Source: Larimichthys crocea (taxonomy: Eukaryota; Chordata; Actinopteri; Sciaenidae). Taken from it: DNA of 64,000 nt. This document shows, one piece after another, positions 22,623-32,424 of this stretch. The notes under the pieces are model-generated. The model did not search any database, had not been told where the DNA came from, and was given only the letters and a program-made list of their open reading frames with translations. Within the stretch, counting starts at the first letter, position 1, and the number at the start of each line of letters is the position of its first letter. The position numbers and the translations under genes are program-made. The stretch spans positions 10,577,705 to 10,641,704 of the forward strand of contig NC_040022.1 of NCBI RefSeq assembly GCF_000972845.2, read 5' to 3'.

Positions 22623-24629
22623 AGCGTCGTAACTCTAACCCTCATCCCAGATGACAAAGTGCAACCTGAGGAAGATGGTTCACCTGCCTGCGAGCAAAAA
22701 AAAAAGAAAAAAAAAAAAAAAAGTCTAAATCACCAGAGTTTTTCACTATTTCTGCTTTTTGCAGTGTTCAGTGTGGCTAACCGTTTCATTCTGTGGCTTC
22801 AATTTTATGAAAATGTTGAATTTAAACATTCAGTTTTCAACACTTAGGAGCAGAACAATTTAGATACCACAAATAGCTGATGGAATCTGATGAAAAACTG
22901 TTTTCAGGTGGCAGTGAAGGTCAAAACAATTCAGAATTGTAGAATTTATGAATTTGGCAATTACCCCAAAGGCAAGTCTTTCTTATAGGCCTCCAACCAC
23001 CAGTCAGGCCTGGCTTTTTAAAGTGCTGTTTACGTATACAGGTTCACTGTCATTTTTGATATGAAACAATAAACTTTAGTCTCAGTTTCAACAAACAGTT
23101 AAAGTATTTCAAATCTTTAAGAATAAAGCTTACAATCAGTAACACTTCAGAGAATGAGTTGGTCCAGTTAGTTCAGTTAGACTGACTCAAAGGCCCATCC
23201 AGCCAATCACACTCCAACCCACCAGGCAATGGAATAGGGAATAAGTGTATTAGTACAAGTATGGTGTTGTATGTCTGTGTATTCACAACAGGTTTTCTGT
23301 CACTCACTGGCTGTGTGAAAACACAGGTATCAAACAAATTTACTAAACATATTTAGTAATGTTGACTTTTCTTTTGTAACTTGTAACCTGTCATTGGATG
23401 TGTATGGCTGAGATGGATAACAAGCTCAGTCCACTCACCTTTAAACTGTGTCCAACCAAATCAATTCTGATACTGATGTACACAATCATACACGGTACAA
23501 TGTGGAATTTAGGTGGCTCGCACCACAACAAGTTTTCTTACCTCAATTGTTTACTTTTATTTATTTAAATTGAAATTTTCATTTTGTAGAGTTTCATTCT
23601 TTGTATAAAATCTAAAGCCATTGTTTAATACGATGCTATGTTGGATGCTATTATGAATTAATATTATAAATAAATATATTATGTTGAAGAGTATACTGTT
23701 ACAATGTACATTTTGAGCTTCATATTTACCTCTAAATAGTGTCAAGATTTGTTTAATTTGCCATGTTGTAAAGACCAGAACGAATGAAAGATTGCAGTGC
23801 TCATGTCCTTGAACCCACCAACCCTTGGTCAGTTCACAAAAATGATGAACATTCACGGTACCTGAACCAAAATGAAGATGTTAATTAAATACTAATTAAT
23901 TAAATTAATTAACTTAATTCATTTTTCCAAACTTCTGAGACTTTATACAATGCTTGTTCTATGAATTATTATTGTTATTATTGTTATTATCATTAGTAGT
24001 AGTAATAATTATTAGTAACACAATCATTATTACTTCATTATTATACAGTCATTATACAACACTCACACTTTACCAAGAGATGTTGGTGCTAAATTGTTTA
24101 AATATCTATTTTACTTAAGAGATTTAAAATGTATATTGATATTATTATAAATATAATAATGCAATTTTTTCATGCAGTCATTTTCCATAAAGAAAGCTTA
24201 TAACTGAAAATGGATTAAGGTTAATGCAATTATACAATAACTATCAACAGACTTTCAAATTGTTTTTCACATAGAATGAGAGGCACTATGATATATTATT
24301 GTAGGCTTATTTCTGTTAGTGAAATGACTTCATGAAAATACAATAAAAACATGAATGTTTACTGAACAAGAGAATGACAGATTTGATGAATTTGTAGTTC
24401 AACAAGTTTGTACAATTGATTCTTTAAACTATGAGATTTCAAACTTCAAACAGCTTCATTAGCACTAACATTTATTGAATGGACATAAAGCATTTCACTC
24501 CCAGCCAAGCTACAGTTGACACAGAGCTTGTATCACAATACTGAACATCAGTGAAATCTGCAGCAGTGTGAAGCTCAGCATCATGGAAAAAGATGAGCAG
24601 GAGCACTAGAGGAGGAAGATCATCCCTCA
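22623..24629. other. Spacer between mir130b and mir454
   Basis: AT-rich, with an A-rich run near 22697-22721 and (ATT)n-like sequence near 23966-24010. No further hairpin of the family was seen. Confidence 0.45.
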
Positions 24630-24710
24630 GAGTCAAGACCCTATAAGCAATATTGCACTACTCTGTTAACTCTAGTGAAAGCAGAGGCAACATTGATAGG
24701 GTCTCATCTG
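24630..24710 (-). ncRNA. mir454: microRNA precursor miR-454
   Basis: On the minus strand the 3' arm (24660-24638) starts TAGTGCAATATTGCTTATAG and equals vertebrate miR-454-3p over its length as I know it. The 5' arm (24702-24681) starts ACCCTATCAATGTTGCCTC and closely matches miR-454-5p. The arms pair with small bulges around a loop of about 20 nt. It shares the AGUGCAA seed with miR-130/301, which puts it in the same target family. It is transcribed in the same direction as the other three hairpins, 2 kb upstream of mir130b. Confidence 0.93.
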
Positions 24711-25102
24711 CAAGGTGATGTAGAAGAAACAGATTTCTTCTCGAAGAGGGAGTCTCAGTGTGAGGTCATAGGAGACCACAGGAGACAAGAGGGAGGAGGT
24801 GAACAACTACACACCCATAAACACCAGGAGGGGACTTACACAAGTCAACTGCTCCTCCAACCTCTGAAGAGGCAGTTTGATTTTTGCCTATGATGCAGTA
24901 ATGTTTCTGTTAACACACCTGTAATGTACTGTGTTGTGTTGTGCTATGCCGTGCTGTGCTTCTGTAGATGATGAAGACTTTCTTTTGTCTAATTTTTGTT
25001 TTTCACCAATCAAATATGCTGCTATATATTACCATAGAAACAAAAAACCTAGTCAAATCTGCTTATTTTGTAGCCACATCAAAGCCACGTAGCCAACGTT
25101 AT
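24711..25102. other. Spacer, nothing recognised
   Basis: Contains a short (TGTGC/TGTTG)-type imperfect repeat near 24925-24962. No gene evidence. Confidence 0.45.
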
Positions 25103-25186
25103 TACCTGAAGACATGCTTATTTCTTATTATACTACATTATCATAATGTAGTATAATAAGAAATAAGAAAGCAGTGTCTTCAGGTA
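25103..25186. repeat. Near-perfect long palindrome
   Basis: TACCTGAAGACA at the left end and TGTCTTCAGGTA at the right end pair. The inner arms (TTCTTATTATACTACATTAT and its complement) are perfect, with almost no loop. It may be a folded-back tiny transposon or a hairpin RNA; no target duplication was verified. Confidence 0.8.
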
Positions 25187-26494
25187 AAGACATTTTGACT
25201 TTCCTCCATGTTTTTGTTTTTTATCAAAATAAAGAGAAGAAAAATGTCAGTGATGAGGAGGATGAACATAAAACAATAAAAAGACAACTTCCTCTTTAGG
25301 CTTTCTAAAAAATCCCACATTTCAAACCTGTTATACTGCAGAGAAACATTTGGTCATGCAACAGAAAATTGTGATATTAAATGTAATATTTTCAAACGTT
25401 TGCTGGACTGAACAATTCACTTTGAACCCAGATAACTGTTGTGTATTTAAGAGCATAAGAAATATTTGAGTGCAGGTAAACAGGCTGGATTTGATGTTGA
25501 CACAATATCTGACTCAAGCTCATAGTTTGGTCTCTTACTGTGCTAAGAACAAGAAGTCAATTTTTGATCTAATGAAAGATGAATTACTTTTCATACATTT
25601 TCATTTGTTCCCCTTAAATACATTTTCATTATATTATATTATATATCTGATGTACCTCATCTACAAGCAGCCCAATTTGTTTCTCTTTTCTTTCATTCCA
25701 TTTCAACCAATTTCCCTTCTATTACATCCCCTTTTTGTTTTGGTTTTGTATTTATAACACGTTACATTCTTAATACATTAGTAAATTACATTAGTAAATT
25801 AAAACTCATATTTTACAGAATGATTTTTTTTTAATGATCATGATGGCAGATTTATGGTGATTCCTTGTTTTCTACTGGCTTTCCCTGCTCTGAGCATACA
25901 TGTGATTACTCATGTGATCAACTTAGAACAAAGTGGCCTAATAAATGCATCTTACTCTTCACTTTCAGTCCGATTTTACTCTCAGAGATTTCATATGTGG
26001 ACAATGTACTGTACTTATATTAGAAATTTACTGTGTTCTCAGCTCTTCGGTATTTTTCAATTGCTTTACATTACATTATCTAATCAGAAAGGTTGCCATT
26101 TTCAGTGGCAGAAATGCTGCACTCTGACCCGTATTAAACCAAAGACTTTTCTCTTTTAAAAATGGTCCTGGGCCTTGGCAAATGTCTTTGATTTGCTCTG
26201 TAACCACACCACAAACTGCTCACTTTTGGGGTGAATAATGAGTATTCTTAGCCACAAACATACCATCTGTAGCACATAGTGACACTGCTTACATCTGGCA
26301 TTATCACACCACTACAGAGATAGTGGACAGATACGGGCTACAACTAAATGTTTTCATCACTGACTGATCCACCAATTAATTCCTCAATTAATCAATTAAT
26401 CATTACAGTACACAACTCAAAGATATTCCACTTACTACCCAGAAAGCATTTACATTTTACTTTTCCTGTTCAGTTAATCAAGTGATAGACTATT
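25187..26494. other. Spacer, nothing recognised
   Basis: AT-rich DNA lacking recognisable exons, RNAs or repeats. Confidence 0.45.
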
Positions 26495-26876
26495 GCTTTG
26501 TTCAGACAACAGATGTCAATCAATCAGATTTATTTCTCACATCAGATCTTTAAGACCATCCACACTGTTTTTGGGAAGTGATCTTATCGGATTTTTTTTA
26601 TGTCCACTTAAGTTGTAGTGCAGATATCCTCTGAACTCCTTCGTCAATCTGGATTTGACAGTGTTTTTGTGTGTCATGTTGTAGTGACACAAAGCATTAA
26701 AAAAAAATGAAAAAAATGAAAAAAAGAAATTTGAAAGCCGTTTTGAGGGTCTTGATTGAGATGCATCTATAGAAATCAAATTTTAATCGCATTTCAAACC
26801 ACCTCCAAACTGTTTTTGCTGTCCAGACTTCAGTCTAGATACAGTATAGATTACAAGCTTGTAGTCTGAACAAGGC
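26495..26876. mobile_element. Small non-autonomous DNA element with inverted ends
   Basis: Left end GCTTTGTTCAGACAAC (26495) and right end GTAGTCTGAACAAGGC (to 26876) are imperfect inverted copies. The interior has ATCGGATTTTTTT and ATTTTAATCGCATTT words typical of fish hAT-like MITEs. Target duplication was not resolved. Confidence 0.5.
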
Positions 26877-28389
26877 CTAATTGTTCCAGCGCTAATAGAG
26901 ATCGGTTGTAATTACACTGTATTGCTGAGAAATAAAATACGAAAACCAAATACCAAACCTATCAAAGTGTGCTTTACTTGTTCAACATGGTAAATGCTTT
27001 ATTACTTGTGAGTACAGCTAACAAAGGCTGGAGCGGGACACTGTGTCCAGTATGTATGGAAAACATGGCAACATACATGAAGGATGCTGTATACAGCTAG
27101 ATATTGTTGCCAATAAATAAAGCAGTGACGAGGTCTATGGATGATGTTCTAAGTTGACATACTGTTCAATACAGATACATTCACATCTCACACAGCTTCT
27201 GGAGAAAGTTTGAGTGATAGGATACCACTTAATGTGGTCCAGGTGCATTTGAACCTGGATCTACACAGGCCTACTGCTGAGCATGATGGGGTCGCACAGC
27301 TGATCACTCAGGAGACATGTTAATGGAATCCTCCATTTCCTCCATGGACTGTCCCTATCAGCTACACTCCATGTAGACCCAGTCTGCTCTGGTATTTGCC
27401 TGCTAGCACAAAGACAAGCTTCTACATGCTGCTCATCCAAACTCACGCATACACTCTATACTTAAGCATTTTCCATTCTCATTTGATAACATGCCACAAT
27501 CACCTGATGGAGAATTTGAGTGTATAGATGTAGAGAAGCACTCTTAATAATATGTTGACCTTCTATATATAGGAAATACTAGATTCAACATCGTTTGGAC
27601 TTTGAGCTAGGGTAGGTAGCAGCAGAGAAGCTAGCAAGAGACAGCTAGATTTTGAGAGTATCCAACCCTCCCTTTAAACACATTGTTATGTGCAATGAGT
27701 GCACAGGCAGGTAGGCAGACAGGTAGGCAATAGCCACAGATTTTTTAACATTTTTTGTCAGACATTATGATTTGTTTATTATGGTTAGGATGTAAAGAGA
27801 ATTCCTACAAATATAACAAAAATATATGAACTCTCCTAGCTTTTATATTCCTAGTGTCATGTATAGGTTTGTTATGGTCAATCTTTTATTATTATCTATA
27901 ATTTTATAATTAAACTTTTTATTAACATGGAAATGAAGTCAACAGTGAATTTCAAACTAAATCAATTAAACTATTTTTTGACAAGTTTTTTTCCCCTCAA
28001 ACAGCATGTGATCTGAATTATATGGATGTGAGCTAAAATCAGGAGTTAAAGACATTTAAAAAAAGAAGTGGTTTTGCCCTCCATTCCATCTCTCACTACA
28101 ACACTTTCCCTCTTAAAGATATGCAACAGCAAATTCCACAGTGGCTTGCAAAACAGTGGCTAAATATGACACTACAGGCTGCTATGCAATGCTCACACAC
28201 ACAGAGCAAAGGCAGTAACCCCCCCACTCTGAGTGGCCCTGCCCTCTACATTCCTCAAGGAACCCCATCCCCCCATGCGACCTGCCCCAAATAGGAAACT
28301 TACCAAATTTTCCCACCCACACCGTGACTTCTTCAAGCCTGCACACTCAAATTATGCTTTCAAAAGCTAACTGAATGAGAAAAAAAAGA

Positions 28390-28390
<1 letters not shown>
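26877..28390. other. Spacer, nothing recognised
   Basis: A (CAGGTAGG)-like stretch near 27703-27729 is the only structure seen. Confidence 0.4.
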
Positions 28391-28469
<79 letters not shown>

Positions 28470-28474
28470 CACAC
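28391..28474. repeat. (CA)n microsatellite
   Basis: About 40 CA units with one CATATA interruption. Confidence 0.95.
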
Positions 28475-29855
28475 CCAGCACAGCATTAACCTATACATAG
28501 GTTCCTTTACAGGGAAATCACACACAGCTGATCTTTTTATTCGGGAAAAAATTATGTTTAGAACATGTTTCTCTAATAAACCAATAAACTAGTTGCAACA
28601 AAATTGTATTCCAAAGCGGATATTATTAAATAGATAATTGATTTATTTTTTTTGTTTGTTTGTTTAATTTTTCAGAACACATTAAAATTACTTTTTTTTA
28701 CCTGGGATAATTTAGATTTTAAAAGGGTCTGGTAGGTTTGTTCAGATAAATAATTAGCAGTACTAAAATCGTACATATTGTAAAATGATTGCATATAATT
28801 TTGGGCATTATAAAACATTGCAAAAAAAATCAAATGTATAATTTTACAGAATGGTTTCCTGTTCCTAAATTCCTGTTCCACCACAGTGGCTTAGACACAC
28901 AGATTTTACACTATAAATATACAATATATCATTCAGATTTATGTCAAATTAAAATAAACCAATGTTGCAAATAAAAATAGGTATTACAGCTACGTTAGTA
29001 AGTTGTACTTCATCCTTGATACTGATTCTGTTCATGGTCAGTCAAATCAGTTAAGTTAAAAATCATTCCAGCAGGAGTGTGAAAAGTAAATGTATAAATG
29101 ATTTCACACTGTGGGCTGGTATATAGCAACACATTACACTGTCGCACAAAATGTGTGAAAAGTGGGGAAAGTTGACCTCAAAGCATGTTACTTAATCTGA
29201 CACGTGGTTTGCAATGCAAACCAAGACGGCCTCTGAAGTCCTGTGAACAAAATGTTCCTTTTTTTTTTTAGGAGGTGTGGTGCAGGAGGCCTGTATCTCC
29301 CAGGGTAAAGTACAGCCTAATAATGCAGCAGACTCTTCCTGTCATAAGGACTTCTGGACTTAGCCAGCGGTTCCCAAACTACAGACTGGGGACCTCCAGC
29401 GGTCTTTGAGGGAAAATAAAAGGTACTTTTGGATTTCAGTGAAAATGGTAGATTTTAAATGATTGTTGTTGAATGATTGTGCTACAAGTTTAACTGAGAT
29501 TAATACACAGTTATTGATGTTTTAGAAATATAAAAATTCAAACAGGCTTCCTTTGAATCATCTTCAAAAATAAAATTATGTTAATTATGTCTCAATATTT
29601 ACAGACTCATTGTATGAAAACAGCCTCAGAATAGAAGTCCTATCATTATATCAAGCAAAAATCATATTTTTGCTCAGACTCCTCTAAATACACTCTTTTC
29701 ATAATGTAGGCTTTAATGCTAACTGACAATTGGATTTGGATTATGGGATTTTCCTTGTGTATAAAATAAACTCACACTTGGCCAGCAAAGACTATCTGTG
29801 GTAAAAAATGGCTCCAATCTGCTCTAAACCTATGGCCTGTGCCACATGAGTGGGG

Positions 29856-29860
<5 letters not shown>
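28475..29860. other. Spacer, nothing recognised
   Basis: AT-rich with no gene evidence; within the presumed miRNA primary transcript if that is continuous. Confidence 0.4.

Positions 29861-29886
<26 letters not shown>
29861..29886. repeat. (TG)n microsatellite
   Basis: About 12 TG units. Confidence 0.9.
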
Positions 29887-30021
29887 AATCTAGGGGAAGG
29901 GGTGGGGCTGCCTTCCAATAAGGACCTACAGAGGCTCTTCCATGGATTCTATGTTCTCGTCTGTTTTTCTCCACTTAGCAGAATTTGTCCTTCTGCTGTC
30001 CTGCTGCTGGAGTGTAGGGCG

Positions 30022-30102
30022 AAGGCCGAATGCTATGACAATACTATTGCACTGCTTTAGCGGATGGTACAGTAGTGCAACATCGTCAAAGCAGCTGACC
30101 TC
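30022..30102 (-). ncRNA. mir301b: microRNA precursor miR-301 (301b/c type)
   Basis: On the minus strand the 3' arm (30054-30032) starts CAGTGCAATAGTATTGTCA, the miR-301 sequence. The 5' arm (30092-30071) starts GCTTTGACGATGTTGCAC. This is nearer human miR-301b-5p (GCUCUGACGAGGUUGC...) than 301a-5p, hence the b-type call. The loop is about 16 nt and the stem continues beyond both arms (GCCGAATGC / GCAGCTGAC region imperfectly). It lies 330 bp downstream of the miR-130c-like hairpin on the same strand, the spacing seen in other vertebrate 130/301 pairs, so both probably come from one primary transcript. Confidence 0.93.
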
Positions 30103-30312
30103 TGCACGCTGGGAGACACGCAGAGAAAGTGAGCAGCCATACCACACACAAACAACACATTCCACAACAGAAATAAATGAAACAGCCATAGCTTTACATG
30201 CTGAGAGCTAATTCTAGATTTTCTTGTCATGTTCAAATAAGATCTGTAAATAGAGGAAGCTAGAGATGAATGAGGGAGGGAAGCATGGTGTGCATGTGTG
30301 TGTGGTCGTGGT

Positions 30313-30352
<40 letters not shown>
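30313..30352. repeat. 40-base G homopolymer
   Basis: Forty consecutive G on the plus strand, hence a C40 run in the predicted miRNA primary transcript. It ends about 5 bp from the base of the miR-130c-like hairpin. Homopolymers of this length are hard to sequence, so the length is uncertain. Confidence 0.85.
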
Positions 30353-30354
<2 letters not shown>

Positions 30355-30356
30355 GT

Positions 30357-30429
30357 CAGCCCAATGCCCTTTTAATATTGCACGCTCATCTGATTTCACA
30401 GTAGTACAACAGAAAAAGGGCTTTGGCCA
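30357..30429 (-). ncRNA. mir130c: miR-130c-like precursor with altered seed
   Basis: On the minus strand the 5' arm (30421-30400) starts GCCCTTTTTCTGTTGTAC. The 3' arm (30385-30364) reads GCGTGCAATATTAAAAGG onward. From the third base the 3' arm equals miR-130c, but the first two bases are GC instead of CA, so seed position 2 is C rather than A. That base should pair with U in the 5' arm, so the change also opens the stem end at the loop side. The outer stem (GGCCAAAGCCC / GGGCATTGGGC) is kept. It could be a derived functional variant, a decaying copy or a sequence error. Confidence 0.85.
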
Positions 30430-30687
30430 ACAAAGCTGCTCCTCAAATCTTCAGTTCTATTCAGCATGCAGGCAATCACTTCCAACGTTACTAAACTATG
30501 TGGACAGTACATGAAAGCCAACCACCAAACAACTATGATACATGTTGGAACCGTATGCAACCAGCAGCCGTGAAATAACAAAGAAGCTTATTAGCTTTAC
30601 AATACAATGTAGCCTATATCGCATAAAATGCGTAAATCGGAAAGCCTATAATCTATGCAAATTGAATAGGAAGTGTACACACAGACT
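30430..30687 (-). other. Upstream flank of the miRNA cluster
   Basis: No gene or repeat recognised between the hairpin and the TA array. Confidence 0.45.
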
Positions 30688-30696
30688 GTATGTATG

Positions 30697-30753
<57 letters not shown>

Positions 30754-30790
30754 CACATACACATACATACTACACACATATATATATGCA
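30688..30790. repeat. (TATG)n/(TA)n microsatellite
   Basis: TGTA units, then a TA array (30700-30750), then CATA units. Confidence 0.9.
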
Positions 30791-31480
30791 TGTGTGTGTA
30801 TTTGTTGATGGGATGGTATAAGATGATTCCTCTCTGTAGTACTGTTGCCTTTTTTGCTACTTGGTTCTGGTCAGCATTATTATGGTCTCAAATCAAAAGC
30901 AGCTCTTCCTATAGACCAATACACTGTGGCCTCACTGAAAACAGGCCTGGAGGAAACGAGGGTGGAGAAAACATATATAGGGCAAAGAGCACATTCCACC
31001 ATACAATACCAGAAACCTTCACTTAATACCTACTATTCCTGTCCCTTTAGCTAAAGTGGCAATTTGACCCCCTGCCCTGGTTTAGGAAAGTGAAGGGAAG
31101 AGGCCTATGATGGGCTTTATTATTTCCAATGTCTGTAGAAGTTTACAATCAGCCAAAGTGTTCATTTTTGTCTCACAAACTCCTTCATATCAAAGCCAAC
31201 ACAACTTTGTGCCGTTGACTTTCCTCATTTCAATTCAAACAGGCTTAAGCCTGGAGAGGCCAGAGAGCTCCACATGTGCCTTCTTTTTCTCTGGATGTCC
31301 CGACTGTTGGAGCACGGTGTGAAACATTAAAGACACACCGAGCACACATTCCTCCAAACCTGAGGACATGTGGCTTTGTGGAGGCTTCCCTCCTGTTCGT
31401 GGAGCCGTGTAAAAATGGACATTTTGAAAGGAGGCTTGCTCACGCACGGCGCACGGTCACTACAGCTCACAGTAATTTAA
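30791..31480. other. Intergenic, nothing recognised
   Basis: No open frame or repeat of note. Confidence 0.4.
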
Positions 31481-31519
31481 CGTAAATACTTGGAAACTAA
31501 ATAAAAGCTCAGCTCAATA

Positions 31520-31850
31520 ATCCAATTGAAAAATCTCTCAAGTCAAAAGCAGCCGATTGAAAAAATAAATCTGCGGCCGTTGGTCTGAAACACAAGCCTC
31601 ATAAATAATGAGGTTATTATATTATTGGCTAATTAATGACTAATTTGTCGTTAAATGCTGAGGGCCACGGGCAGCCCTGGCGGACCCATGGGTGTCCCTG
31701 GACCCCCCTTCGAAGCCCGCAGATTAGCTCGAATGATAGCAGCCCACTTAGTTTGTGGTTTGTTTGTGATATCTCCAGGATAATCACTTTCACGAGCACA
31801 CGCCTGTCAATCAATCACGCATGGCCTTACGTGTACGCGCGCTCGCTTTG
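31520..31850. promoter_or_regulatory. Possible conserved regulatory element
   Basis: Complex, non-repetitive sequence with clustered homeodomain-type TAAT cores (TAATTAATGACTAATTTG near 31630). A GC-rich segment at 31660-31720 has an open frame with a collagen-like GGPMGVPGPP stretch, but no conserved exon boundaries. Base composition and site clustering suggest an enhancer or distal part of the promoter at 32.3 kb. Inference only; alignment to other fish would decide. Confidence 0.25.
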
Positions 31851-31864
31851 CCTCTCTCTCTCAG

Positions 31865-31897
<33 letters not shown>
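31865..31897. repeat. (CA)n microsatellite
   Basis: About 16 CA units. Confidence 0.9.
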
Positions 31898-31902
<5 letters not shown>

Positions 31903-31919
31903 AATAGCTGCTATACACT

Positions 31920-32424
31920 TATAAGCAAGGAGAGCTTGCGGAACCTCTCCGCGGCCAATCAGACCCACCGACATCCACGTCTGTCTGCGAGCTCCACGCC
32001 ATCTCCGCCCCGCAGCAGCAGTGCGTCCGTCGCGCAGCGGAGGGTTCTGGAGAGCGGTACCTGGCAGAGGCAGGGCCGGTCCGTACAGCTCAACACAGAG
32101 GCACAACGAAGCCAAGTTGCCGACTTTAGCGGGGGAAAACGTCCTGTCTGTTACCGTGCATCATAAGTCCGTTTCAATCGCTGTAACGGTCCGCGAGGCG
32201 TGACGACTCCTCAGTTACAAAAACGGTGTTTCGTCTGTTGGCAACCTCACGGCCTCCCATCTCCGGACTCCATCTTTGACTAGTTGACATTCAGCTCTCG
32301 CCGAGACAAATTCCTTATTTGCATGCCAGACTACTATTGGTCCATGTCTGCGCTCGGCTCGGCCCTTATTGGTGGAAATTTTATCTCATCACCTTCGGGA
32401 TTGGCCATATACCAAGTGAACGTC
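31920..32424 (-). promoter_or_regulatory. CpG-rich candidate promoter of the miR-130/301/454 primary transcript
   Basis: Three ATTGG pentamers lie at 32336-32340, 32368-32372 and 32400-32404, that is CCAAT on the minus strand, spaced exactly 32 bp. An octamer (ATTTGCAT, 32317-32324) lies immediately downstream in the minus sense. CpG-rich sequence follows at 31920-32230 (CCGTCGCGCAGCGG, TCCGCGAGGCG). Triple CCAAT boxes about three helical turns apart are the known arrangement for NF-Y-driven promoters. With minus orientation, transcription would start near 32200-32300 and run to the first hairpin 2 kb away. No protein-coding first exon was identified. Function is inferred. Confidence 0.5.

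Noticed and set aside
22640..22670. A second miR-301-like arm just upstream of mir130b (GGTTGCACTTTGTCATC on minus)
   Set aside because: It shares TTGCAC and GTCA words but no complementary arm was found nearby, so no hairpin is supported.
31660..31720. Collagen-like GGPMGVPGPP reading
   Set aside because: Only three or four Gly-X-Y units, no exon borders and no neighbouring collagen exons.
31636..32166. 176 aa open frame in a GC-rich region
   Set aside because: It runs through a (CA)n array giving a THTHTH stretch, has no domain, and overlaps the promoter-like region; GC-rich DNA yields long frames by chance.
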